64,000 nucleotides of DNA. Origin: Noviherbaspirillum cavernae. Lineage in GTDB: Bacteria; Pseudomonadota; Gammaproteobacteria; Burkholderiales; Burkholderiaceae_D. The stretch's first letter is position 1, and the number at the start of each line of letters is the position of its first letter. Both the position numbers and the translations under genes were made by a program. The stretch spans positions 2,294,001 to 2,358,000 of the forward strand of contig NZ_QYUN01000002.1 of the NCBI RefSeq assembly GCF_003590875.1, read 5' to 3'. The notes under the pieces are model-generated. The model had not been told where the DNA came from and searched no databases. It was given only the letters and a program-made list of their open reading frames with translations. Shown in pieces: positions 56,393 through 64,000 of this stretch.

Positions 56393-57550
56393 CTATTTGA
56401 GCTGATCGTTCAGGAGCGAAAGTATCTTGTCCGCAGTCGAGGACGATTCCGGACGACCTTCATTGTTTAGAACTGCAACTTGGCTGACCGCGCCAGCACC
56501 CTTGACAGCGACTTGATAACGCTGCGCAGATATGGCCTTGTCACTACCGGATCCGAAGGAGAACAGTTTCGAGAAAAACCCCTTGTCCGTAGCCGCCTTG
56601 TTTTGCGCATCCCGTCCTTGATCTACATAGCGCACAAAGTACAGACCTTGCGTGCGATCGCGGTCTTCTACTGTAAACCCTACACGATCCAAGGCTAGTC
56701 CCACACGACGCCACGCGCGATCAAAGCTTTCGTCAACCTCGACGTACCCGCCATTACTGCCCTTCACTACCTTGGCGCGTGTCGGCTGGCTGACAACGCT
56801 CGCTGCCGCAGTCTTGGCACGGGTATCTTCAACGCCAAGGCGCGCCATCAAGCGGGACAGAAATTCGGCCTCAAGCTCTGGATCTGCCGGACGCGGCGTC
56901 CATACAGTGCCCTCCTTTTGCTGACCCACCAGCACTTCTTGCGCGCCACGATGGCTGATATAGATTTCGGTGCTTCCATCCGCAGCGCGTTCCAAGCGTG
57001 TGCGGAACTTGTCGCGTTCACCTGTTGAATACAGACTATCCAGTGCCTTGCCGATTGTGTTACGGATGAAATCCTGCGGAATCTTTGCGCGATTTTCCGC
57101 CCAGTCGGTTTCCATCAAGCCGGATTGGGGCGACTCAAAATTAATCAGGAAACCGGAATCCTGCCAAAAATCCTTGATCTGCGGCCACAGTGTTTCAGGC
57201 GCTTGCTTGACCACCAGCCAGCGCTGATTGCCACTACGCTCCATATGCATGTCTGCAGTGGCTTTGGGAGCGACTACCGCAGTAGAGGTCGGGCGCACAT
57301 TCTGCTGGAGGCCATACCCCGAAGCAGTGGCCGTGCCGCGGTTTGCCTCGGGAATTGCGTAGCGATTTTCGCGTTGCAGCTGGGTCAGGTCCGGCGGTAC
57401 TTCGAGGGTCGGTGCCTTGCCCGCGCTCTTATAGTCGACACGATCCGGTTCCAGCATCGAGCTGAGGGAGCTGCAGCCCGTCAGACCGGTCAGCGCCAAC
57501 GCGTAAATAAGTCCATGTTTTGCCATGCAAGAGGTCGTGCTTTTAATCAT
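56393..57550 (-). CDS. bamC: Outer-membrane assembly lipoprotein BamC
   Basis: 385-residue lipoprotein (lipobox LTGC, TGCSSLSSMLEPDRVDYKSA, a motif shared with E. coli BamC). The disordered N-terminal part (APTLEVPPDLTQLQRENRYAIPE; pieces only) binds BamD; two helix-grip domains follow (GNQRWLVVKQAPETLWPQIKDFWQ and, later, ESFDRAWRRVGLALDRVGF). Part of the BAM complex that inserts outer-membrane proteins. An ATG at 57526 is an alternative start. It sits 53 nt behind dapA (the old name is nlpB/dapX). Confidence 0.93.
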   Translation of the reverse strand: MIKSTTSCMAKHGLIYALALTGLTGCSSLSSMLEPDRVDYKSAGKAPTLEVPPDLTQLQRENRYAIPEANRGTATASGYGLQQNVRPTSTAVVAPKATADMHMERSGNQRWLVVKQAPETLWPQIKDFWQDSGFLINFESPQSGLMETDWAENRAKIPQDFIRNTIGKALDSLYSTGERDKFRTRLERAADGSTEIYISHRGAQEVLVGQQKEGTVWTPRPADPELEAEFLSRLMARLGVEDTRAKTAAASVVSQPTRAKVVKGSNGGYVEVDESFDRAWRRVGLALDRVGFTVEDRDRTQGLYFVRYVDQGRDAQNKAATDKGFFSKLFSFGSGSDKAISAQRYQVAVKGAGAVSQVAVLNNEGRPESSSTADKILSLLNDQLK

Positions 57551-57603
57551 GTCGATGCCAAGAATAAGTTCAGTGTATGGACCAAGTCGCCATTTTCCGG
57601 CGC

Positions 57604-58482
57604 TTATTGTAATACACCCGACTCGCGCAATGCCGCGCGCACTGTCTCATGGAAATTCGCACCCAGTGGTGCCAATGGGAGCCTGATGCCTGCCGGGATC
57701 AAATCCATTTCAACCATCGCCCACTTGACCGGAACTGGATTGGGTTCGACGAAGAGATTGTTATGCAGCGGCAACAACTTGTTGTTGATCTCGATTGCTT
57801 CGGCAACCTTTCCATTCATGGCTGCCACGCAGAGGTCGTGCATGCCGCGCGGCGCGACATTGGCGGTAACGGAGATGTTTCCTTTTGCGCCGCAGAACAT
57901 TAATGCCATGGCAGTCGCATCGTCGCCCGAATAAACAGCGAATGTTTTCGGTGCAAGGCGCAACAAATCACTGCCGCGCGCGATATTGCCGGTCGCATCC
58001 TTGACGCCGACGATGCCTGATACTTGAGCGAGGCGCAGGATCGTTTCATTGGACATGTCTGCTACTGTGCGTCCCGGCACGTTGTAGAGGATGACAGGAA
58101 GATCGACTGCTTCGGCAATCTTCTTGAAGTGCTGATACATACCTTCCTGCGTCGGACGGTTGTAGTAAGGTACCACTTGGAGTGAAGCGTCCGCGCCAAC
58201 ATTCTTTGCATACTGCGTCAACTCAATGGCTTCGGCCGTCGAATTGCCACCAGTGCCAGCGATGATCGGGATGCGTTTGGCCGCATGTTCGACCGCGACC
58301 TTGATCAATTCGCAGTGCTCCTCCACCGACACTGTCGGCGATTCACCCGTGGTGCCAACGATGACGATTCCGTCCGTGCCCTCGGCAATATGCCAGTCAA
58401 TCAGTTTGCGTAATCCCGGCAGGTCGAGACTGCCGTCCGCATGCATGGGAGTGACGATTGCGACTATGCTGCCCTGAATCAT
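57604..58482 (-). CDS. dapA: 4-hydroxy-tetrahydrodipicolinate synthase
   Basis: Condenses pyruvate and aspartate semialdehyde in lysine and diaminopimelate synthesis; a class I aldolase TIM barrel. 292 residues with [10 protein letters not shown] substrate motif, Tyr in [13 protein letters not shown] and Schiff-base lysine in [11 protein letters not shown]. The start is ATG 58482 ([13 protein letters not shown]); a longer frame opens at 58533. asd, at 5.3 kb in this window, makes its substrate. First gene of dapA-bamC-MBL. Confidence 0.97.
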   Translation of the reverse strand: MIQGSIVAIVTPMHADGSLDLPGLRKLIDWHIAEGTDGIVIVGTTGESPTVSVEEHCELIKVAVEHAAKRIPIIAGTGGNSTAEAIELTQYAKNVGADASLQVVPYYNRPTQEGMYQHFKKIAEAVDLPVILYNVPGRTVADMSNETILRLAQVSGIVGVKDATGNIARGSDLLRLAPKTFAVYSGDDATAMALMFCGAKGNISVTANVAPRGMHDLCVAAMNGKVAEAIEINNKLLPLHNNLFVEPNPVPVKWAMVEMDLIPAGIRLPLAPLGANFHETVRAALRESGVLQ

Positions 58483-58569
58483 GATGGTGTTTGTCTTGCG
58501 CAAAGATGTAAAAGATTGATTGTAGCGGATCACTTGCGTCCGTGGGGCTGTCTTGACTGGAATGCATTC

Positions 58570-59151
58570 TCAGTTCAGATGCAGACTTGAAGGATTTTCA
58601 TCGCCTTCGCCCCTCCCCTTTAACACGCAGATTCGCTGCACCATCGCGGGCTTGGGAAAATCAACGTAACCGTCCTCGAATGCAATGATGCGCAACGACG
58701 GAACACATTGAATTTCTGTCAACCTCAGCAACTCGCCATGCGTCAGCAGGAAGTCCGGATTGGACGGTTTGCCATACCGCTCGTTCCCGCAGGTGAAGGT
58801 TTCATAGATGAGGATGCCTCCGGGCGCAAGGCTGTAGAGAATTCTGGGCAGTAGCGGGCGGTGCAGATAATTGGTCACCACAATGCCATTGAACCGGTCT
58901 GCCTCGAAGGGCCACGACGCACTCCCGTTACTGTCGTCCTCGAGATCGACTGGCAATGTACGCACCCCATCCGCCGCAGCCCGCTCCAACGCGGCAGAAT
59001 CGCGATCGACGGCGAGCACCCGATAACCGCGCGCTGCCAGAAATCTGGCGTGCCGGCCGCTGCCGCATGCGAGATCGAGCACTTCGCCTTCCGGAATCAA
59101 TGAAGCGAAGCGCACGACCCATGCAGAGGGCTGGTCAAAGGCGGCATGCAT
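58570..59151 (-). CDS. Class I SAM-dependent methyltransferase
   Basis: 193 residues. SAM motif I is EVLDLACGSGRHARFLAARG; motif II region VLAVDRD; then GIVVTNYLHRPLLPRILYSL and GGILIYETFTCGNERYG. Similar to TehB/UbiE-like small methyltransferases; substrate unknown. Start ATG 59151 is chosen; a TTG at 59166 would overlap trpS by four nt. Twelve nt after trpS, so probably one transcript with it. Confidence 0.82.
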   Translation of the reverse strand: MHAAFDQPSAWVVRFASLIPEGEVLDLACGSGRHARFLAARGYRVLAVDRDSAALERAAADGVRTLPVDLEDDSNGSASWPFEADRFNGIVVTNYLHRPLLPRILYSLAPGGILIYETFTCGNERYGKPSNPDFLLTHGELLRLTEIQCVPSLRIIAFEDGYVDFPKPAMVQRICVLKGRGEGDENPSSLHLN

Positions 59152-59162
59152 ATCGTCTGTCG

Positions 59163-60365
59163 TCAACGATAGTTCAAGCCCATCGCCTCACGCACATCCC
59201 GCATCGTTTCCTGTGCAAGCTTGCGCGCCTTGTCACATCCATCGTCGACGATCGCACGGACCAGCGACGGATCGTCGAGGTATTGTTGCGCACGTTCGCG
59301 CATCGGTTCCTGCTCTTTCAGTACCGCATCGATTACCGGTTGCTTGCACTCCAGGCAGCCGATGCCGGCCGACTTGCAGCCTTTCATCACCCAGTCTTTG
59401 GTATCACTGCCGGAGTACACCTGGTGCAGTTGCCATACCGGGCATTTTTCCGGATCGCCCGGATCGCTGCGGCGCACGCGCGCGGGATCGGTTGGCATTG
59501 TTCGAATCTTCTTGATGACCGATTCCTTGTCTTCGCGCAGTGCGATCGAATTGCCATAGCTCTTCGACATTTTCTGTCCATCGAGGCCCGGCAATCTTGA
59601 TGATTCGGTAAGCCTTGCCTGCGGCTCGATCAAAATCATCTTGTCGCTACCTTCCAGATGACCGAACAGTCTCTCGCGGTCCTGCAGCGACAGACTCTGC
59701 GCCTGGTCCAGTAAAGCTTTCGCCTGGGTCAGCGCCTCTTCCTTGCCCTGCTCCTGGTACGCGGTACGCAATTCGGCATACAGCTTGCCCGCTTTGCCGC
59801 CGAGCTTCTTGACCGCTTGCTGCACCTTTTCTTCAAAGCCTTTTTCCTTGCCGTACAGATGATTAAAACGGCGCGCGATTTCCCGCATCATTTCAATATG
59901 CGGGATCTGGTCTTCGCCGACCGGCACGAGGCTGGCGCGATAGATCAGGACATCGGCGGCCTGCAGCAACGGGTATCCCAAAAAACCATACGTGGCCAGA
60001 TCGCGGTCGGCCAGCTTTTCCTGCTGGTCCTTGTAGGTCGGCACACGCTCCAGCCAGCTGAGTGGCGTCGTCATCGACAGCAGCAGATGCAATTCGGCGT
60101 GTTCAGGCACTTTGGATTGAATGAAGAGAGTTGCCTTGGATGGATCAATACCTGCAGCGAGCCAGTCGATCAGCATGTCCCACGTGCTGGTCTCGATGAT
60201 GCTGGGATCATCGTAGTGCGTGGTCAGCGCATGCCAATCCGCGACAAAGAAAAGGCATGGCAACTCGGATTGCATTTTGATCCAGTTCTTGAGGGCCCCA
60301 TGGTAGTGGCCAAGGTGCATCGCACCAGTCGGGCGCATGCCGGAGACGACACGGTCAGGAAGCAT
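59163..60365 (-). CDS. trpS: Tryptophanyl-tRNA synthetase
   Basis: Class I synthetase, 400 residues, the longer form found in betaproteobacteria. HIGH-type motif MHLGHYHG near residue 17 and KMSKSYGN for the second ATP site; VVSGMRPTGAMHLG opening and TLFIQSKVPEHAEL are family landmarks. The insert around residues 160-215 (LGGKAGKLYAELRTAYQEQG) is coiled-coil like and absent from the 334-residue E. coli type. Six nt after the M50 peptidase gene. Confidence 0.97.
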   Translation of the reverse strand: MLPDRVVSGMRPTGAMHLGHYHGALKNWIKMQSELPCLFFVADWHALTTHYDDPSIIETSTWDMLIDWLAAGIDPSKATLFIQSKVPEHAELHLLLSMTTPLSWLERVPTYKDQQEKLADRDLATYGFLGYPLLQAADVLIYRASLVPVGEDQIPHIEMMREIARRFNHLYGKEKGFEEKVQQAVKKLGGKAGKLYAELRTAYQEQGKEEALTQAKALLDQAQSLSLQDRERLFGHLEGSDKMILIEPQARLTESSRLPGLDGQKMSKSYGNSIALREDKESVIKKIRTMPTDPARVRRSDPGDPEKCPVWQLHQVYSGSDTKDWVMKGCKSAGIGCLECKQPVIDAVLKEQEPMRERAQQYLDDPSLVRAIVDDGCDKARKLAQETMRDVREAMGLNYR

Positions 60366-60371
60366 AATCGG

Positions 60372-61031
60372 TCAGTTCAAAAGTAGAGTCAGAGGAAAAA
60401 CGAGCAGCATGAGCACCGTTTCCGCGATGCTTATCACCGGGAAAATCCAGTACTTCGACAAATTGAAAAAGATGAGTGCCAGTACTATGAAGAAACCATA
60501 AGGCTCGAGCTGCGCAAACTTGTATGCATACTTGTGCGGCAACAGGCTGGTCATGATGCGCCCGCCATCGAGCGGCGGAATCGGCAGCAGGTTGAATGCG
60601 AAGATCACCAGATTGATCCATACACCGGCGTGCGCCACACGCATGAAAAACGGTTCATCAACCTGCATTGCGCGCAGCAGTATCCCCAGCACCATCCACA
60701 ACAAGGCCATCACGAGGTTGGCGGCAGGGCCTGCCAATGCCACCCACGCCATGTCACGCTTGGGCTTGCGCAGGTTGCCCCACTCCACCGGAACCGGTCT
60801 CGCGTAGCCGAACAAGAATGCGCCGGCGGTCGCTATGTAGAGCAGTATGGGGATGATGATGGTGCCGAACGGATCGATGTGCTTGATGGGATTCAAGCTC
60901 ATCCGTCCTTGCTGATAGGCGGTTGCATCGCCCAGATATTTGGCCGCATAGGCATGGGCGGCTTCATGCAGAGTGATCGCGAAAATCACCGGCAGTGCGT
61001 ACACTGCAATCGCTTGAATAATCTCGTTCAT
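60372..61031 (-). CDS. Site-2 protease family (M50) membrane peptidase
   Basis: 219 residues, about six helices. Zinc motif HEAAH in FAITLHEAAHAYAAKYLGD (helix 1) and the second active-site motif NLLPIPPLDGGRIM. Intramembrane metalloprotease of the RseP/rhomboid-unrelated S2P class, without PDZ domain; substrate unknown. The start is ATG 61031 (MNEIIQAIAVYALP). Order yciO-M50-trpS is conserved in Burkholderiales. Confidence 0.93.
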   Translation of the reverse strand: MNEIIQAIAVYALPVIFAITLHEAAHAYAAKYLGDATAYQQGRMSLNPIKHIDPFGTIIIPILLYIATAGAFLFGYARPVPVEWGNLRKPKRDMAWVALAGPAANLVMALLWMVLGILLRAMQVDEPFFMRVAHAGVWINLVIFAFNLLPIPPLDGGRIMTSLLPHKYAYKFAQLEPYGFFIVLALIFFNLSKYWIFPVISIAETVLMLLVFPLTLLLN

Positions 61032-61161
61032 GAGGCGAATTTTATCAGAGGGGCACCAGGGCCGACTGTCGGTACGGAATCCCGGAAGCCGCACCGAACC
61101 GATTAACTCAATGCATTGCCGAAATCACAATTGTGCCGATGCGATTCTCTTCAAACCGGTT

Positions 61162-61785
61162 TTACAGGCCGAACATCCGCGCATCGCCGCGCCCCTGACG
61201 TATCAACGTCGGCTCCGCGCCGGTCAGGTCAATCACTGTTGTCGGCTCGAAGCTGCATGCACCGCCATCAATGACGAGCTCGATCTGCCGCCCGAGCTTC
61301 TCCTGCATTTCGTCCGGCTCGGTCAATGCATCGACTTCACCCGGCAGAATGAGTGTGGTGCCCAGCAAGGGCTGGCCCAGTTCTTCGAGCAAGGCGCGTG
61401 CAATCAGATTTTCAGGCACACGCAGTCCGATGGTCTTGCGTGATGGATGGCTCAGGCGGCGCGGAACTTCCTTTGTCGCTTCGAGAATGAAAGTGTACGG
61501 CCCCGGAGTCGCCGTCTTCAGCATCCGGTATTGGCGATTGTCTACCAGCGCATACACGGCAATCTCGCTCAAGTCCCTGCACAACAGCGTCAGATGATGC
61601 TTCTCATCCACGTCACGGATGCGCCGCAACCGCTCTACCGCGCTCTTGTCGTCGAGCTGGCATACGAGCGCATAGCAGGAGTCGGTCGGCAACGCGACAA
61701 TGCCGCCGGAGCGGATGATTTGCGCTGCCTGCCTGAGCAGGCGAAGCTGCGGGTTGTCGGGGTGGATTTGAAAAAATTGGGTCAT
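61162..61785 (-). CDS. yciO: YciO/Sua5-family protein
   Basis: 207 residues, similar to E. coli YciO throughout (MTQFFQIHPDNPQLRLLRQA; GGIVALPTDSCYALVCQL; HLTLLCRDLSEIAVYALV; GPYTFILEATKEVPRRL; KTIGLRVPENLIARALL; EPTTVIDLTG). YciO shares the fold of TsaC/Sua5 threonylcarbamoyl-AMP synthases, but its cellular role is unsettled. The start codon is 7 nt downstream of a terminator hairpin with no Shine-Dalgarno. Confidence 0.93.
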   Translation of the reverse strand: MTQFFQIHPDNPQLRLLRQAAQIIRSGGIVALPTDSCYALVCQLDDKSAVERLRRIRDVDEKHHLTLLCRDLSEIAVYALVDNRQYRMLKTATPGPYTFILEATKEVPRRLSHPSRKTIGLRVPENLIARALLEELGQPLLGTTLILPGEVDALTEPDEMQEKLGRQIELVIDGGACSFEPTTVIDLTGAEPTLIRQGRGDARMFGL

Positions 61786-61792
61786 GAAGAAA

Positions 61793-61822
61793 AACGGCGG
61801 TAGTTTTCACACTACCGCCGTT
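61793..61822 (-). terminator. Rho-independent terminator after htpX, abutting yciO
   Basis: AACGGCGGTAGT (61793-61804) and its complement (61811-61822) with a 6-nt loop; on the minus strand TTTTC-type T-run follows immediately and runs into the yciO ATG (61783-61785). It lies 11 nt after the htpX stop. Confidence 0.85.
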
Positions 61823-61833
61823 ACTCCAGTCAA

Positions 61834-62712
61834 TCAGTGCGCGCCTCGCAACGCGGCGATGCGCTGCTCAATCGGCGGATGACTCGCAAACAAGGCCGAG
61901 AAGCCGGAGGGTGCGCCATTGATTCCCATTGCCTCGAAGGCCTTTGGCATGCTCACTGGCGGTTCCAATCCCCCCAGACGGGCAAGTGCTTTCACCATGG
62001 GTTGCGGGCTGCCCAGCAACTTCGCAGATCCGGCATCGGCGCGAAATTCGCGGTAGCGGGAGAACCAGGCAACAATGATCGACGCGAGGATACCGAACAG
62101 AATCTCACAGACGAAAACCGTGATCATGTAACCGACACCCGGACGGTCGTCGTTGCTGCGAAACAGTGTTTTGTCGACAAAATAGCCAACGACGCGCGCC
62201 AGAAACACGACAAACGTATTGACGACGCCCTGGATCAAGGTCAGCGTCACCATGTCGCCGTTCGCGACGTGGGCGATTTCATGCCCGAGAACGGCCTCGA
62301 CTTCGTCCTTGGTCATGCTTTCCAGCAGGCCGGTGGACACCGCAACCAAGGCTGAATTCTTGAATGCACCGGTGGCAAACGCGTTCGGCTCGCCATCGTA
62401 CACAGCGACTTCCGGCATCGCGATGCCGGCGCGGTCGGCCAGCCGCTTTACAGTGTCGACCAGCCACAGCTCCGTCGACGACGATGGCGAGTCGATGACG
62501 CGTGCGCCGGTCGACCACTTCGCCATCTGCTTGCTGATAAGCAGGGAAAAAATCGCGCCGGTAAAGCCCACCACCAGCGAATACACCATCAATGTGCCAA
62601 GGTTCAAACCGTTTGCTGTGAGAAAACGATTGACACCGAGCAATGACAGAACAATCGACATCACCAGCATCACAGCAAGGTTGGTTGCAAGAAACAGCAC
62701 GATTCTTTTCAT
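61834..62712 (-). CDS. htpX: Membrane metalloprotease HtpX
   Basis: M48 zinc protease of the inner membrane, which degrades misfolded membrane proteins. 292 residues. Two N-terminal helices ([40 protein letters not shown]), zinc motif [16 protein letters not shown], two more helices, and [10 protein letters not shown] with the third ligand. Ends [23 protein letters not shown]-like GGCTCCC... reads as GGGAGCC upstream on the minus strand. It sits between rnm and yciO. Confidence 0.96.
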   Translation of the reverse strand: MKRIVLFLATNLAVMLVMSIVLSLLGVNRFLTANGLNLGTLMVYSLVVGFTGAIFSLLISKQMAKWSTGARVIDSPSSSTELWLVDTVKRLADRAGIAMPEVAVYDGEPNAFATGAFKNSALVAVSTGLLESMTKDEVEAVLGHEIAHVANGDMVTLTLIQGVVNTFVVFLARVVGYFVDKTLFRSNDDRPGVGYMITVFVCEILFGILASIIVAWFSRYREFRADAGSAKLLGSPQPMVKALARLGGLEPPVSMPKAFEAMGINGAPSGFSALFASHPPIEQRIAALRGAH

Positions 62713-62833
62713 TAGGGAGCCTCCTTGGTTGAAAGCGTTTTTCAGATAGGTTTACTTGTTGAATTTTCAAGAGGGCGCGGTGATGGCGCGCACCACTTCG
62801 TCGCTCAATTGCGGGAATGATATTGCAAAGTGC

Positions 62834-63670
62834 TTACAGCCGCCAATCGTGCCAGATCGGCGTCAGTGTCGCAGGCAGAGGGGGAAGTTTGCCGAGATCG
62901 ACATGAGATTCGCCCGGCGCGTGAAAGTCCGAGCCGCGCGAAGCAAGCAGGCCGTAGGTCTTGGCGATCTTGGCGAATTGTTCATACTCTTCGATGGTAT
63001 GGCTGCCCGTGACGACTTCCACGGCGGTTCCGCCCAGGCGCTTGAACTCGTTCAGGAAAATATCCAGTTCAAGATCGCTGAATTGGTAACGTCCGGGATG
63101 GGCAACCACTGCGATGCCGCCTGCGGCTCGAATCCACGTGACCGCTTCCTGAAGGCTCGCCCATCGGTGCGGCACGTAACCAGGATTGCCTTCAGTCAAG
63201 TAACGGCGAAACACTTCCCCGATGTCCTTGCACACACCCAATTCAAGAATATAGCGGGCGAAGTGCGTGCGCGAAATCAGATCCGGGTTGCCCACGAACT
63301 TCAATGCGCCTTCAAATGCATCGGGAATACCGACTGTCGCGAGATTGGCAGCCATTTCATGCGCACGCCGTTCACGGCCCGAACGGGTGGCAGCCAAGCC
63401 CTTCACCAGGGTTTCATTGGTTTCGTCGATTTGCAGGCCAACGATATGCACGGTATCGCCCGCCCACGTGATCGATATCTCCACACCCGGAACATATTTC
63501 AAGCCGAATGCAGCAGCCGCTTCACGCGCCTCCTTGATACCGCCGATTTCATCGTGATCGGTCAATGCCCATACTTCAACGCCATTTGCCTTGGCGCGCG
63601 CCGCAACACCGGCCGGCGGCAAGGCGCCGTCCGAGACATTGGAGTGTGAATGAAGATCAACGTTGAGCAT
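62834..63670 (-). CDS. rnm: PHP-domain phosphatase/nuclease (RNase AM/YciV-like)
   Basis: 278 residues. Metal-binding PHP motifs DLHSHSNVSDG, ALTDHDEIGG, GVEISITW, VAHPGRYQFSD, GSHTIEEYEQF and SRGSDFHAPGE. Matches the E. coli RNase AM/TrpH family, 3',5'-nucleoside bisphosphate phosphatase and 5'-3' exoribonuclease that matures rRNA 5' ends. Close to yciO and trpS, as in many proteobacteria. The ORF starts at ATG 63670. Confidence 0.94.
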   Translation of the reverse strand: MLNVDLHSHSNVSDGALPPAGVAARAKANGVEVWALTDHDEIGGIKEAREAAAAFGLKYVPGVEISITWAGDTVHIVGLQIDETNETLVKGLAATRSGRERRAHEMAANLATVGIPDAFEGALKFVGNPDLISRTHFARYILELGVCKDIGEVFRRYLTEGNPGYVPHRWASLQEAVTWIRAAGGIAVVAHPGRYQFSDLELDIFLNEFKRLGGTAVEVVTGSHTIEEYEQFAKIAKTYGLLASRGSDFHAPGESHVDLGKLPPLPATLTPIWHDWRL

Positions 63671-63843
63671 GCGTAACGTGCTGTCTGTACAGAAGAGTAA
63701 TCAAATGTCAATTGTACGCCGACTTGCCTGCGTGATGCCACGCGGATCAGCCTGCTTACACGCTGTTACATCCGCGCGCTTGTCACGTAATTTGGGACAA
63801 GGATCGGCTTTTCAACAGTATGCAGATCGCTCACCAGATTCAC

Positions 63844-64000
63844 TCACACAAGGAAACGCTCAATCAGCTCGGCCAAGGCTTGCGGCTGGTCATGATGCAG
63901 CATATGTCCCGCATCGCTGATCGTTGCGGTCTCTATGTTGCGAATAAACCCGATGCGCCGGTCAATCTCGATTCGTGCCGTTTCCTTCGGTCCCATCCAG
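63844..64000 (-). CDS. Alpha/beta hydrolase, C-terminal part
   Basis: Only the last 51 or so codons are in the window; the rest lies beyond 64000. The reading ends TISDAGHMLHHDQPQALAEL then IERFLV and TGA at 63844-63846. The GHMLHHDQP pattern is that of the catalytic histidine and following segment of alpha/beta-hydrolase-fold enzymes. Substrate not inferable. Confidence 0.75.
   Translation of the reverse strand, partial: WMGPKETARIEIDRRIGFIRNIETATISDAGHMLHHDQPQALAELIERFLV

Noticed and set aside
63681..63692. SOS-box-like CTGTCTGTACAG upstream of rnm
   Set aside because: Spacing between CTGT and ACAG is 4 nt instead of 8, so LexA would not be expected to bind.

Overview
The window reads as a chromosomal segment of a betaproteobacterium of the order Burkholderiales, most likely family Oxalobacteraceae (Herbaspirillum/Noviherbaspirillum/Herminiimonas type). 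This is inferred from gene order and protein character; no database search was possible. The diagnostic orders are leuC-(entericidin)-leuD-leuB-asd-fimV-truA-trpF-trpB, rpsF-priB-rpsR-rplI, dapA-bamC-MBL hydrolase and rnm/yciO/M50 peptidase/trpS. Nearly all DNA is protein coding. I see no rRNA, tRNA, CRISPR array or prophage.

Region 1 (1-12.7 kb, all minus strand) is housekeeping: leucine biosynthesis, aspartate semialdehyde dehydrogenase, the FimV polar hub protein, TruA and two tryptophan genes. A 40-residue entericidin-type lipoprotein sits between leuC and leuD. Further up are an M48 lipoprotein protease, a heavily deleted MFS transporter pseudogene and aroC. Region 2 (13-18.6 kb, plus) is a two-component pair: a REC-DUF3369-degenerate GGDEF-EAL response regulator and a large multi-PAS/GAF histidine kinase, probably controlling cyclic-di-GMP breakdown. 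It ends in a 163-bp IS630-type miniature element next to a remnant of an IS630-family transposase. Region 3 (18.9-24.9 kb, minus) is a complete RND efflux pump (adaptor, pump, outer membrane channel).

Region 4 (25-34.9 kb) is the most accessory part. It holds a DUF3141 protein with a PHA-synthase-like Cys-Asp-His triad, an enoyl-ACP reductase, a BASS-family transporter, a frameshifted DUF2279 protein, a CBS-pair protein, a small HAD protein, a DUF1993 protein, a cupredoxin, a type II lumazine synthase behind an FMN riboswitch, and a tandem universal stress protein. Two near-identical 16-bp palindromes stand before the DUF3141-fabI unit and before the transporter gene, which suggests a shared regulator. 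The set recalls low-oxygen/stress loci of other Burkholderiales.

Region 5 (35-43.2 kb) has the Pit phosphate transporter with its DUF47 partner, dnaB, and a MarR-controlled EmrAB-type drug efflux operon with its own outer membrane channel. The marR promoter overlaps tandem operator-like repeats. Region 6 (43.6-64 kb) is again core: the rpsF operon, lexA with a clear SOS box, trmJ, suhB, a RhlE-type helicase, mutS, an uncharacterised secreted protein, slyD, a uL16 hydroxylase gene with an apparently leaderless promoter, a small Ala-rich lipoprotein, dapA-bamC-MBL, a methyltransferase, trpS, an M50 peptidase, yciO, htpX, a PHP-domain phosphatase/nuclease and the 3' end of an alpha/beta hydrolase gene.
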